A stretch of 64,000 nucleotides of DNA from CAXBBB01 sp963841855. Lineage in GTDB: Bacteria > Bacteroidota > Rhodothermia > Rhodothermales > BA12. Below the pieces are notes generated by a model, which worked only from the letters and a program-made list of their open reading frames with translations, did no database searches and was not told the DNA's origin. The stretch's first letter is position 1. Each line of letters opens with the position of its first letter. This document shows, piece after piece, positions 26,021 to 34,935 of the stretch. The position numbers and the translations under genes were made by a program. The DNA is taken from NCBI GenBank assembly GCA_963841855.1, contig CAWJEJ010000005.1, positions 1 to 64,000 of the forward strand, read 5' to 3'.

Positions 26021-26741
26021 CGCCCTTGGTGACATAGGCGACCGTCGGCGGTCCCTGGCGCGATCCGCCCCAGTCGCGGTCGGCAGCCGGAGTCGGCGTT
26101 TCGCGCAGGTGCGTCTCCTCGAGCCCAGTCATACCCTCGGCGAGCAGGTGCGCGAAGAAGCCCTGGCTGCGGACACTGTGCAGGTTGTTGTCCTCGCGGA
26201 AATCCCACGTCTGGCCCATGTTCTGCGGGTCCTTGTACTCGGCGAGGTAGTCGAAACGGTCCTGAAGGCGCTCGTGCGGGACGAGCAGTTTTTCCAGGTC
26301 GAAGATGGCCTCGTCCCTGCTCTGAAATGTCAGATCGTACTCTTTGGACATCACGATAGCCTCTTCGGGGCAGACCTCCTCGCAAAAGCCGCAGTAGATG
26401 CAGCGCAGCATGTTGATCTCGAACCACGCGGGCTCGCGCTCCTTGACGTTGTCTACTTCGTGCGACTGCATCGAGATGGCGAGCGGTGGGCACGCGCGCG
26501 CGCACAGGTTGCACGAGACGCAGCGTGGGCGTCCGGCTTCCTCGACTAAAACAGGCCGGCCTCGGTAAGCATCGGGCGGATACCACTGCTCCTCGGGGTA
26601 CTCCATCGTGTACTCGGGCTCGTTGACCATTTTGTTGAGCGTGTAGCCCAACCCCTGGAAAACTTGCGGCAAGTAGAGCTTCTCCCAGAACGTGAGTTTG
26701 CGTTCGTTGGGCTGTGCGCTGTTGTACGGCGTTCCGGCCAT
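26013..26741 (-). CDS. nuoI: NADH-quinone oxidoreductase subunit I (NuoI), long C-terminus
   Basis: This 242-residue ferredoxin-like subunit of complex I carries two [4Fe-4S] motifs, CVSCNLCARACP and CIYCGFCEEVCP, within the usual RPRCVSC and EEAI contexts. It lies on the membrane arm junction and passes electrons to quinone. The C-terminal 80 residues after YDLTFQSRDEAIFD are longer than in E. coli NuoI, as in Bacteroidota-like homologues. No other nuo gene is in the window, so this is a detached nuoI. The following gene overlaps its end. Confidence 0.9.
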   Translation of the reverse strand: MAGTPYNSAQPNERKLTFWEKLYLPQVFQGLGYTLNKMVNEPEYTMEYPEEQWYPPDAYRGRPVLVEEAGRPRCVSCNLCARACPPLAISMQSHEVDNVKEREPAWFEINMLRCIYCGFCEEVCPEEAIVMSKEYDLTFQSRDEAIFDLEKLLVPHERLQDRFDYLAEYKDPQNMGQTWDFREDNNLHSVRSQGFFAHLLAEGMTGLEETHLRETPTPAADRDWGGSRQGPPTVAYVTKGDA

Positions 26742-26865
26742 GAGCTTCGGTAGTGCGTGTGAGTGGGCTCAAGATATGGAACCGGCACCGACTCGACCGT
26801 GGAGCGCACGTCAACGAAACGCGACTTTCACTTTTTTCTGAAAGTTATGACTGCGTGTCAGGGCT

Positions 26866-27252
26866 TTACTTTGCGACGACCCGACCGTCTGGCAGAATCC
26901 GCTGACTCGGCAACGGCTGTATCCGAGGAAAATTATGAATGTCTACGTCTTCGTCGCGGTCTCGCGGGACGAAGTGGATGTGGTCGTCATGCTTGACTTC
27001 AATCCACGGTCGACGGGCGACAACGCTCCCGTCCAGTAAGATTTGTTGGTTCGCCATCGGCTCCGTCGTCGGGAAGCGGTCGAGGGGTACGTCCATGTCG
27101 CGGCCTTCGGGGACAAAATGGACGTGGTTGCCGTGATTAATCTCGGTCCACTCCTTGTCGCCGTACGGGTCGAGCACTTCGGGCAGCACGAAAGTCGCGA
27201 TCAGCACGATGGCGACCAGCCAGAATACAAGGCGGCGAGAGGAGCGTTTCAT
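26866..27252 (-). CDS. Membrane-anchored protein with two HxHFVP repeats
   Basis: The 128-residue product has an N-terminal signal anchor (LVFWLVAIVLIATFVLPEV) and two tandem repeats of about 46 residues. Repeat 1 has GNHVHFVPEGRDMDVPLDRF and repeat 2 has DDHIHFVPRDRDEDVDIHNF, each followed by a Q-I/R-I-L-x-DG-x-VV segment. The paired His and the acidic residues could bind metal, but this is inference. No family is recognised. It is divergent from the next gene, with about 17 bases between the start codons. Confidence 0.65.
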   Translation of the reverse strand: MKRSSRRLVFWLVAIVLIATFVLPEVLDPYGDKEWTEINHGNHVHFVPEGRDMDVPLDRFPTTEPMANQQILLDGSVVARRPWIEVKHDDHIHFVPRDRDEDVDIHNFPRIQPLPSQRILPDGRVVAK

Positions 27253-27269
27253 CAAACGAAGTTCAGACT

Positions 27270-28637
27270 ATGCCGCTCAACGCCCGAACGACTGCACCGT
27301 TGCTCCTTGCGCTGCTCTTCGCATGGGCCGGATGCCGCGCCGCGCCTGCGGTGTCACTGGATCAAGGCGGCACGACCGACCGCCCCGACCTCGCCACTCC
27401 AGCTCACTACGACTTTACGATCCGGCTGGGTACGACCGCCGATCCTCACTACATCGCAGGCGAAGGCACGATCTGGTCACCGTGCGACGCGACCGGGCGC
27501 GGTCTTCCCATCGGCCTGCACTTCGATCCGCCGGGCCCGATGGCGCTTAGGCTGAACGGCGATGCGATCAGTGATTCGTTGGACTTCATCGTTGTCTGGC
27601 CGACGGCGCCTTGCGAGCGCGTTGCAGAAACGACGGCGAGTCCTATCGAGGCGCAGTGGTCAGGGCAGGCGGGGGACGGGCTGCGCGTCGAACTGGTAGA
27701 GGGGCAGCCTTCGTGGACCGCCGACCACTGGCCCGACCGCGCGCGAACCTACCTGCCTGTTGCCGATCATCCGAGCCGCACAAGTGGCTGGCGGTTCAGG
27801 ATTGTAGCCCCTGCCCGGTATGCCGTTATTGCAAGTGGCGCATCTTTCGATCCTCCCGCAAGCCCCGAATCGACTTCTTTGGAGCAGCCACCTCTTGCCC
27901 AGCCGTCCTCTCCGACAAGAGTGCATCGGCCTTCGGCTGCGTTTCCGGCCAAAGCTGTTAGTTTCGTCGCCGCTCCGCTGGCGCGCGTGCTGGACGCCGG
28001 ACGTATTCAAGCCTACGCGTCCGCCAACGAGGCTGACGCCTTCGCCCAAACCGTCGCGTCCGCGCCACGCGTGCTGGCGTGGATGGTCGAACAGATCGGT
28101 CCGCTACCTGTCGACACGCTACGCATCGTGCGAGCCGACACGCGGTACAGGGGGATGGAAAACGCCGGTCTGATCGTGCTATCCGACATGCCAGACGGGC
28201 GCGATGCCGAGTTGCTGCTTGCGCACGAGATCGCCCATCAGTGGTTCGGGACGGCGGCGAGCGAGGAGCGATGGCGGGATCTGTGGCTGAGCGAAGGCGC
28301 GGCGACGTGGTGGGCCGTCCGCTACGGCGAGTCACGGTGGGGTGCCGAGTGGGCCGATGCGCAGCGCGAGGAGTGGAGCCGAATCGACGTGGATCAGGCG
28401 GTCGACTCGGCAGCGCATCCCGACGATCTGCTGGCCGATTCGTATGCGCTAGGTGCGGCGCGCCTGGATGCTCTGGCGCGTGAGATCGGCGATGCTGCGA
28501 TGCTGCGCACGTTGCGGCGAATGGTGCAGGCCGATGCGGATGGGGCGCGCCCCGTCTTGTCAGCCGAGCGGCTGCGGCGGATCGTCGCCGACGTATCGCG
28601 GGGCGACACGCGGCCGCGCGTTCACCTTGGATGGTGA
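27270..28637 (+). CDS. M1-family-like metallopeptidase, lipoprotein
   Basis: The 455-residue protein has a lipoprotein signal (LLLALLFAWAGC) and, in its catalytic half, YRGMENAGLIVLSD (equivalent of the GAMEN substrate-binding motif). HEIAHQWFG follows, with EGAATWW about 18 residues further on, giving the HExxH...E zinc site of gluzincin aminopeptidases. It is about half the length of a classic PepN because the C-terminal ERAP-like domain is missing. It probably acts in the periplasm on peptides. Start codons with good signal peptides fit only 27270. Confidence 0.85.
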   Translation: MPLNARTTAPLLLALLFAWAGCRAAPAVSLDQGGTTDRPDLATPAHYDFTIRLGTTADPHYIAGEGTIWSPCDATGRGLPIGLHFDPPGPMALRLNGDAISDSLDFIVVWPTAPCERVAETTASPIEAQWSGQAGDGLRVELVEGQPSWTADHWPDRARTYLPVADHPSRTSGWRFRIVAPARYAVIASGASFDPPASPESTSLEQPPLAQPSSPTRVHRPSAAFPAKAVSFVAAPLARVLDAGRIQAYASANEADAFAQTVASAPRVLAWMVEQIGPLPVDTLRIVRADTRYRGMENAGLIVLSDMPDGRDAELLLAHEIAHQWFGTAASEERWRDLWLSEGAATWWAVRYGESRWGAEWADAQREEWSRIDVDQAVDSAAHPDDLLADSYALGAARLDALAREIGDAAMLRTLRRMVQADADGARPVLSAERLRRIVADVSRGDTRPRVHLGW

Positions 28638-28838
28638 GAACCGTTCGGCTCCATTACCGGCTGCGTGCGCTGGACAGACGGTTCCTCAGTTCGAATGGAC
28701 GGCGTAGCAGCGCACTGCGGCGGCGCGTATCATGGATAGGGGGAGCGCGCGTCGTTCGCATCGGGCGCGTGGCACTCCGACTGCACGTACGCTATTGCGA
28801 ACCTCAACCAGTCGAACCGAACTGCCTCGCCCTTCGAT

Positions 28839-29447
28839 ATGCCAACCGAGTCAGACTCTCCGGCCTCCCTTCGGGCCGCAATCGAGCGCTTCGCGCGGCC
28901 CTCGTCGACTTCGCTGGCGATCCTCGAGCGAGCGGCGGAGCGGCGCACGCTGGACAAAGGCGAACACCTACTCCGTGAGGGCGAGGCGGCGCATCACGTC
29001 GCCTTCGTCGAGTCCGGTCTGCTGCGCTACTACTACCTCTCGAACGACGGCACCGAACACACGGGCCAGTTCTTCTTTCCCGGAGCGTTCGTCTCGGACG
29101 TGGCGTCGCTCGTGCTAAAACGTCCGGCTCAGCAAAACATCGACGCGCTGGAGCCGACCCTCGTCCGGCTCATTCCCTACCCGACGCTGCTCGAACTCTA
29201 CGACGCCGATCCGGCATTCGAGCGGTTCGGGCGGCGGCTGTTCCAGGAGGTGATGGCGTTTTCCCAGCTGCGCACGGCCAGCTTCCTGCTGCGAAGCGCC
29301 GAGGAGCGCTACCTCGACCTAGTAGAGCATCGCCCCAAGGTGATCGAGAGTGTGCCGCTCTACCAGGTGGCGTCCTACCTCGGCGTGACGCCCGAAGCCC
29401 TGAGCCGGATTCGAGCGCGCATTGGCCGCTCGAACCGGTCGGGATAG
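28839..29447 (+). CDS. Crp/Fnr family transcriptional regulator
   Basis: The 202-residue protein has a cyclic-nucleotide-binding-like domain (LDKGEHLLREGEAAHHVAFV, RYYYLSNDGTEHTGQFFFPG) and a C-terminal winged helix with VPLYQVASYLGVTPEALSRI, the recognition helix. This is the Bacteroidota-type Crp/Fnr group often found next to oxidoreductases. The downstream convergent epimerase and DUF4386-like gene are a recurrent neighbourhood, so it may control them. The ligand is unknown. Confidence 0.88.
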   Translation: MPTESDSPASLRAAIERFARPSSTSLAILERAAERRTLDKGEHLLREGEAAHHVAFVESGLLRYYYLSNDGTEHTGQFFFPGAFVSDVASLVLKRPAQQNIDALEPTLVRLIPYPTLLELYDADPAFERFGRRLFQEVMAFSQLRTASFLLRSAEERYLDLVEHRPKVIESVPLYQVASYLGVTPEALSRIRARIGRSNRSG

Positions 29448-29451
29448 AGGC

Positions 29452-30381
29452 TCATGCTGCGGCTTCGACTCGGAGCGTCCGCGCCAAGGCCTGGTCGAGC
29501 GGCGTTGCATGGTTGCCGAAGGCTGCGGTGTAGGCCGAGTGGTCGACGACAAACGGGCGCTCAAACGCGTAGAGCATTTCGACCGTTTCGCGCACTTCGG
29601 GGACGGCCAACCCGATGAGCCGGAGCATCGTGCGCCCGGATGCCCGAATCTTGGGTGCGTGTCCAGCAAGCGAGAACGCGCGCTCGACGAACGCCTGAGT
29701 CGTAACCGTCGGCGCATTGGGGACGTGCCACGCGCGGCCCAGCGCTTCGTCTCGCTCGCCCAGAACGACCAGCGCTTCGCCGAAATCCGGGACGAATGTG
29801 TAGGTGTGCAGCGCGCCGGGATCGCCCGCAACGTTGGCCGTCTTGCCTTGGGCGATGGCGTCGAAGAGCCGGCTACCGACGGCCGATCCCTCGACGCCAG
29901 GTCCAAAGAAGTCTGACCCGCGCCCGACCGCTATGGCGACCTCGCCGCGCGCGTGCGCCTCCATCAACGCGTCGGCCATGCGTGCGCGGACGACTCCCTT
30001 GCGCGTCGTGGCGAGGTGAGGCAGCGTCTCGACGAGCGGTCCGTCGTGCGGGCCATACATGTAGAGGTTGTCGGCGACGATCAGGCGCGCGTCGGCCAAT
30101 CGAGCGGCGCTCAGGATGCCTGCCTGGAGTCGGGGGAAGTGATCGGGCCACTGGGCGTAGCCGGGCTGGGCGCACTGATAGACGACGGATGCACCGGCAG
30201 CAGCGGCCTGCGCCTCAGATGCGTTCGAGGCGTCGGCGCGGACAATCTCGACGGAGGGATGCAGCCCGTCGGCGCGGCCGGATCGATTGACGGCGCGGAC
30301 CGAACGGCCTCGTTTGACCAGAGAGGCGGTGACGGCGCGGCCCAGCGGACCGGTTCCGAACACGACGTGTAGAGCGGACAT
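29452..30381 (-). CDS. NAD-dependent epimerase/dehydratase family protein
   Basis: The 309-residue SDR-extended protein has the N-terminal nucleotide site HVVFGTGPLGRAVTASLVKR (GxGxxG variant) and the segment LIVADNLYMYGPHDGPLVET. Here a Y of the usual YxxxK pair is visible but the Lys is not clearly placed, so catalysis may differ. Such atypical SDRs are often NADP sensors or reductases. It converges with the Crp gene, with four bases between the stops. Confidence 0.8.
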   Translation of the reverse strand: MSALHVVFGTGPLGRAVTASLVKRGRSVRAVNRSGRADGLHPSVEIVRADASNASEAQAAAAGASVVYQCAQPGYAQWPDHFPRLQAGILSAARLADARLIVADNLYMYGPHDGPLVETLPHLATTRKGVVRARMADALMEAHARGEVAIAVGRGSDFFGPGVEGSAVGSRLFDAIAQGKTANVAGDPGALHTYTFVPDFGEALVVLGERDEALGRAWHVPNAPTVTTQAFVERAFSLAGHAPKIRASGRTMLRLIGLAVPEVRETVEMLYAFERPFVVDHSAYTAAFGNHATPLDQALARTLRVEAAA

Positions 30382-30428
30382 GACGAGAGGAGGGGTGAGT
30401 TCGAGAAGGACGGGACGGAGTCAATCTC

Positions 30429-31853
30429 TTAGAATCCCAGGGCGATTTCGGCACCGAACGAGCCGTAGCCGAACGTCGTGCTGCCCTCGCCGTCCACGTC
30501 GCCCGTGTTGGAGTTGCGCTGGACGTAGAGCAGCACGTTGATCCGGCGCTCGGCGGCTAGGGGAAGCGCGTAGCCTACGCCTCCGAGCACGCCCGCGCCG
30601 ACGGCGAACTGGTGGTCGGCGCGGTTCTGCGTCTCGTCGCGCAGTTTGGCGGTGAACTGCCCATAGATCAGGTCGGCCTGCACGAACGGACCCGTCCGGC
30701 GCACGCTCAGCGGAAACGCCCGTGCCGAGATGCCGCCCGAGTAGTGATTGAAGAAATACTCTTCAGGCCCATCGCCCGAACTGGGCATGGCGATGTGCAC
30801 CTTGAACCGCCCACCCAGGCTCAGCTGCGGAAGGACGCCGACGCGCTGGTAGAAGGCAAACGAGAGCGATCCACCCCGGCTCGCAGCGAAGCCCTGGTCG
30901 CTGCGCGCGTTCTGCGCGTCGGCGAGGCGACCATAAAACAGGTTCTGTCCAAAACCGATGCCTACCTCGCCGACCGTGCTGCGTCCCAAAGGCTGCGCCT
31001 GCGCATGGGCTGCGGGTGCTGCACCCAGCCCAAGCGCCAGCACACCGAGCAGTGCCCAGAGCGGCACCGAGGTCCGCATCGAGGGTCGCTGTACGCGCGT
31101 GCCCATGCCACGAGCGCTCGGCAACGAGGTCACGCTGCGCGCCGCGGCCGCTCCAACGGCGTCCCAGGAGCGCGCCCTATGCACCAGCCAAACAGCCAGC
31201 GCGGCCAACCAGAACTGCCACGCGACGCCGCTGATCGTCAGGATCGGACCCAGGTGAGCACCGAATCCGGCAGGGATGCTGGTCGCGAGCAGCGCCGCGG
31301 AGATCAGTCCGGAGATGCCGAGCCCTTGCGAAAGCCCGGTCCGCAGCAGATAAAACGCCACTATGGCGGTCCATGCCGACGAGAGCAGTCCGATGCCCAG
31401 CACCTCGCCGATCCCACCGCCGTACGTGTCGATCCCGTCGAAGACAGCCACGATGACTTCGCGATCCGCGCCGGACGCGCCAGCCGCCGACGCTGCCAGC
31501 GCAGGAGCGACGAGCAGCCACCGTGACAGAGCAACCATTTTTACCAGTCCTGCCGAAACGCCCAGCGCAACCGACACGTCGCCCAGCGCGGTCCCTGGCA
31601 TCACGACTCGCCGCAGCAAAACCGCCGCGAGCGCACACGCGCAGGCCGACGCGAAGTAGAATCCGTACCCTGCGAGCGTGGACGAAGTGTGAGACGCGAC
31701 CAGGGCCAGCTTCTCGGCGGCGGGCAGGTCGAGACTGGCGGGCCATCCGATAGCCGATGAGAGGACGAAGAACGCCGCCCACATCAGGACGAACTGGGCG
31801 ATCAGCAGGGCGGCCGTCGCGCGGGACAGCGAGGGCGAAAGGGAGGTCGGCAT
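30429..31853 (-). CDS. DUF4386-like membrane protein fused in frame to an outer-membrane barrel protein
   Basis: One open frame of 474 codons encodes two unlike parts. Residues 1-235 have about six membrane helices in the pattern of DUF4386 proteins (LLIAQFVLMWAAFFVLSSAI, LGIGLLSSAWTAIVAFYLL). From Met259 (about 31079) a classical signal peptide starts (MRTSVPLWALLGVLALGLGA to AAHAQ), followed by a 190-residue beta-barrel-like protein with aromatic ends (GSFGAEIALGF). An inner-membrane protein joined to an outer-membrane barrel is unlikely to work as one chain, so this is probably two genes joined by loss of a stop or by a start inside the frame. Confidence 0.7.
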   Translation of the reverse strand: MPTSLSPSLSRATAALLIAQFVLMWAAFFVLSSAIGWPASLDLPAAEKLALVASHTSSTLAGYGFYFASACACALAAVLLRRVVMPGTALGDVSVALGVSAGLVKMVALSRWLLVAPALAASAAGASGADREVIVAVFDGIDTYGGGIGEVLGIGLLSSAWTAIVAFYLLRTGLSQGLGISGLISAALLATSIPAGFGAHLGPILTISGVAWQFWLAALAVWLVHRARSWDAVGAAAARSVTSLPSARGMGTRVQRPSMRTSVPLWALLGVLALGLGAAPAAHAQAQPLGRSTVGEVGIGFGQNLFYGRLADAQNARSDQGFAASRGGSLSFAFYQRVGVLPQLSLGGRFKVHIAMPSSGDGPEEYFFNHYSGGISARAFPLSVRRTGPFVQADLIYGQFTAKLRDETQNRADHQFAVGAGVLGGVGYALPLAAERRINVLLYVQRNSNTGDVDGEGSTTFGYGSFGAEIALGF

Positions 31854-32015
31854 GAGGAGCGCTGGATTGGAGGAAAGAGCCGGAAAGAGTCCGACGATTC
31901 TAAAGAAGGGGCGCGCCCGCTCCGCCTCCCTTGATCTGGATCAAGAACGAAACACCGCGAACCAGATCGGCCCTAGCCCTCCGACCGGCCAGCGCTGACA
32001 GGAAGTCGAGAGGAA

Positions 32016-32044
32016 AGCTGTCAGGTTTTGAAAACCTGACAGCT
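32016..32044. repeat. Perfect 29-nt palindrome (14-bp arms, one-base centre)
   Basis: The arm AGCTGTCAGGTTTT is followed by a single G and its exact complement. It lies in the 470-bp gap upstream of the DUF4249-like gene. It could be a factor-independent terminator for the upstream region or a dispersed palindrome. No T-run follows the arm. Confidence 0.75.
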
Positions 32045-32128
32045 CTGAGAGACGGACTATGAATGCAGGTGAGGAGCTGCGAGCGGTTCTAATACCGAAT
32101 CCGAAGAATGTCGGTGTGTCCATTCATC

Positions 32129-32221
32129 GTCATCCTGAGCGCAGTCGAAAGCCTGCCCTGAGTCTGTCGAATGGGGATCTGCGGAATTAAACCTCAGATC
32201 CCTCGACAAGCTCGGGATGAC
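32129..32221. repeat. MITE-like inverted repeat (GTCATCCTGAGC...GGGATGAC)
   Basis: About 93 bp are bounded by imperfect inverted ends, GTCATCCTGAGCGCAGTCGA and TCGACAAGCTCGGGATGAC. This matches the palindromic dispersed repeats widespread in Bacteroidota and Chloroflexota. A related copy is at 56659-56733. The remaining gap on both sides holds no recognisable gene. A TATAAT-like box lies at about 32258. Confidence 0.7.
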
Positions 32222-32326
32222 GTTGGGGAAAATGCACCGCTAAATCTCGGATTTGGTATAATCCGCTCTTCAGCCTGTCGCAGACGCGTCGACGAGACCG
32301 TTCGTCGAAATCGAGGAGTCGAAGGG

Positions 32327-33250
32327 ATGATCTTTCCAAGTGCGGCGTTCGTGCTGTTTCGACTCTCTCCCTTTGTGGCGATCCGACTTCTCTTAGCCTC
32401 TTGTTTGCTCGTTCTTGCCGGGTGCGACGCGCTCGAAGACGTGCCGCGTCAGCCGCTCGTGGTCGAGGCGTTTTTCGTGCCGGGCGAGCCGCTGCCGACG
32501 GTCCGCGTAGCCCGAGCCGCTGATTTGATGCAGGGGACACCGCTTGCCGTCGCGGATGCGGCCGTGCGGGTCGAGTGGGAGGGGCGGGCCACCGAGTTCT
32601 CTTGGAATGGCGAGCAATACGCTGCTCCTCCGGGGGACACCGTCCGCGCAGGCGTCGCGTATCGTGTGACGGTGACCGCCGGGGGCGACGTAGCGAGGGC
32701 GACCGCGCGCGTTCCTACTCGGCTGCGCCTGTCCGACCTTCGCCTGACGCCGTCCGACACGACCGTTCGCGCGGTCCTGCTCGACACGCTGCGCTTCGAC
32801 ACGACCGCGACGGGCGCGCGTGAGGCGCTGGTGTACCCCGTTCTGGTCGATGCGACGTGGATGCCCGCCTCGAGCGACACGGCGAGTTGGATACGGGTGT
32901 CGGTCTTGCCGTCCCAAGTCGTCGGCTCACGGATCGTGTCGTTTTTCTTTCCCAACGAAGTCGTCGCGCCCGAGCGCTCGTTCGTCCGGCCCGAGGGCGC
33001 GACGTGGTTTGGCGGCTACGCCGTCCCGGTCGATTCGCTCACCGGAGGGCGACCGGCCCACCGCGTCAAGGTGACGGTCGTGCGGAGCGAGGAAGCCTAC
33101 GCGCGGTTCGTCGGGTCGGCGGATGCGCCCGAACGACGCGAGCCGGTCGGCAACGTGGTAGGAGGCAGGGGGCTGGTCGTCGGGCTGTCCCTAGATTCCG
33201 TCGTCGTCTCCCTTCCCGCGTCCGTCCCAAATGCTGCACCGCCCCCGTAA
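32327..33250 (+). CDS. DUF4249-like lipoprotein
   Basis: The 307-residue protein has a lipoprotein signal ending in LVLAGC. The mature part begins PRQPLVVEAFFVPGEPLPTV with RVARAADL, the typical start of DUF4249 proteins that accompany SusC/TonB-dependent receptors in Bacteroidota. Beta-rich sequence follows, with Thr/Asp-rich turns. The partner receptor is not in the window. The last 20 bases overlap the start of recX. Confidence 0.7.
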   Translation: MIFPSAAFVLFRLSPFVAIRLLLASCLLVLAGCDALEDVPRQPLVVEAFFVPGEPLPTVRVARAADLMQGTPLAVADAAVRVEWEGRATEFSWNGEQYAAPPGDTVRAGVAYRVTVTAGGDVARATARVPTRLRLSDLRLTPSDTTVRAVLLDTLRFDTTATGAREALVYPVLVDATWMPASSDTASWIRVSVLPSQVVGSRIVSFFFPNEVVAPERSFVRPEGATWFGGYAVPVDSLTGGRPAHRVKVTVVRSEEAYARFVGSADAPERREPVGNVVGGRGLVVGLSLDSVVVSLPASVPNAAPPP

Positions 33251-33929
33251 ACTCGACGAGTCGCCGCCCGACCTGCGCGATGGCACGATCACGCGCTTGG
33301 TCGCGCAGCGCAAGGACCCCGACCGCGTCTCGGTCTACGTCGACGACGAGTTCGCCTTCGGCTGCCACCAGAACGTCGTCCTGGCCAACGGACTGCGCAA
33401 GGGCGTCGTCGTCACCATCAAGGACCAGCAAACTGCCCTCGACGCCGACGCCATCTACCGAGCCAAGGGGCAGGCGCTCAAGTACCTGAGTTCGCGCCCT
33501 CGCACCGAGAAAGAGATCGAGCGCCGTTTGTTCGAAGTCGGCTTCGACGACAGTGTGTCGGCCGATACGACCGACTGGCTGCGAGAGAACGGCTACGTCG
33601 ATGATGCCGACTATGCCGAACAGTACGCCAAGAGCCGGATGTCGGCGAGCGGCTACGGGCCGCAGCGGGTCGAGCGCGAACTTATGAAGCGCGGCATCGA
33701 CCGGAAGCTGGCCGAGAACGCAGTCCAGGACGCCTACCCTGACGACGAGGTCGAAGGCGCGGCGATGGCTCAAGCCGAAAAGCGCGCGCTCTCGCTGATG
33801 CGATCCGAGTCGGATGCGCGCAAGCGGCGCAAGAAACTGATGGATTTCCTAGTACGCCGCGGATTCAGCTACGAGACCGCCCGCAACGCCTCGGACGACG
33901 CCCTGAATGCCCTCGAAACAGACGAATAG
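33231..33929 (+). CDS. recX: Regulatory protein RecX
   Basis: The 232-residue protein has an N-terminal strand region (RVSVYVDDEFAFGCHQNVVL) and three tandem three-helix RecX repeats: ALKYLSSRPRTEKEIERRL, YVDDADYAEQYAKSRMSAS with YGPQRVERELMKRGID, and FLVRRGFSYETARNA. RecX limits RecA filament growth. recA is not adjacent. The start overlaps the upstream lipoprotein gene, so the two may be cotranscribed. Confidence 0.9.
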   Translation: MLHRPRKLDESPPDLRDGTITRLVAQRKDPDRVSVYVDDEFAFGCHQNVVLANGLRKGVVVTIKDQQTALDADAIYRAKGQALKYLSSRPRTEKEIERRLFEVGFDDSVSADTTDWLRENGYVDDADYAEQYAKSRMSASGYGPQRVERELMKRGIDRKLAENAVQDAYPDDEVEGAAMAQAEKRALSLMRSESDARKRRKKLMDFLVRRGFSYETARNASDDALNALETDE

Positions 33930-34050
33930 AAGTCTCGCTCGTCGCCCTCTCGCTACCTGATCCTGATGTCGCCTACGTTCAATCCACCAGTGCAGTGGGC
34001 GTCCGCTTCATACCTCTTGGCCGATTTTACTTTTCTCTTTATTCCGCTCT

Positions 34051-34866
34051 ATGACCGACCGATTCGACGCCCAAGCCGCCGCCGACGCCATCCGCCGCCA
34101 CACCGACCAGAAACCCGAAGTTGCCCTGATTCTGGGTTCGGGCCTGGGCGCGCTGGCCGACGAAGCGACCGACGCCGTCGCCATTCCGATGTCCGACGTG
34201 CCCGGCTACCCGCTACCGACCGTCGTGGGACATGCAGGCCGCGTCGTGATTGGCGAGTTGGAGGGCGTCACCTGTGCGTTTTTGCAAGGGCGCGTCCACG
34301 CTTACGAGGGCCACGCCGCGCATATGTTGGGCGCGAGCGTCCGACTGCTCCACGCGCTGGGAGCCCGCAAGCTGATCGTCACCAACGCCGCTGGAGGCAT
34401 CGCGCCTGCCCTTACGCCCGGCGCGCTCATGCTCATCGACGACCACATCAACCTGACCGGCTTGTCGCCCCTCACCGGCCCCGTCACCGGCGACGAGCCG
34501 CGCTTTCCCGACATGTCCGCGCCGTACGACATGGGCTGGATGCAGGCGGTCGACGACGCAGCGCTGGCACAGAGCATCAAACTCCATCGCGGCGTTTACG
34601 CCTGGATGCCCGGTCCCGCGTACGAAACGCGCGCCGAGGTGCGCATGGTGCAAACGTTGGGCGGCGACGCGGTCGGCATGAGCACGGTCCCCGAAGTGAT
34701 GACGGCGGTTTCCCTTGGTATGCGCGTGCTCGGCCTGTCGACGATCACCAACCGCGCGGCTGGCATGGGGCAGGCGACGCTCTCGCACGACGAGGTGATC
34801 GAAACGGGGCAGAGCGTGAGGGAGAAACTAGCTGCCGTCGTTCGTGCTGCCGTGGCCGCAGCGTAA
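34051..34866 (+). CDS. Purine-nucleoside phosphorylase (PNP, trimeric type)
   Basis: The 271-residue protein matches the low-molecular-mass PNP family. It has LILGSGLGALADE (phosphate loop), GRVHAYEGHAAHMLG (family signature), TNAAGGIAPALTPG, MPGPAYETRAEVRM and MSTVPEVMTA with TNRAAGM (purine site with Asn). It splits inosine and guanosine with phosphate in purine salvage. It starts without a Shine-Dalgarno site (TTTATTCCGCTCTATG), the pattern seen for many genes of this block. Confidence 0.93.
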   Translation: MTDRFDAQAAADAIRRHTDQKPEVALILGSGLGALADEATDAVAIPMSDVPGYPLPTVVGHAGRVVIGELEGVTCAFLQGRVHAYEGHAAHMLGASVRLLHALGARKLIVTNAAGGIAPALTPGALMLIDDHINLTGLSPLTGPVTGDEPRFPDMSAPYDMGWMQAVDDAALAQSIKLHRGVYAWMPGPAYETRAEVRMVQTLGGDAVGMSTVPEVMTAVSLGMRVLGLSTITNRAAGMGQATLSHDEVIETGQSVREKLAAVVRAAVAAA

Positions 34867-34935
34867 AACCGGCCAGGAGGGTCCGTTCGCGAGCGCCGGG
34901 TTTCGAAGTCCGCTCGGCGCCGCATACCGTTCTGT

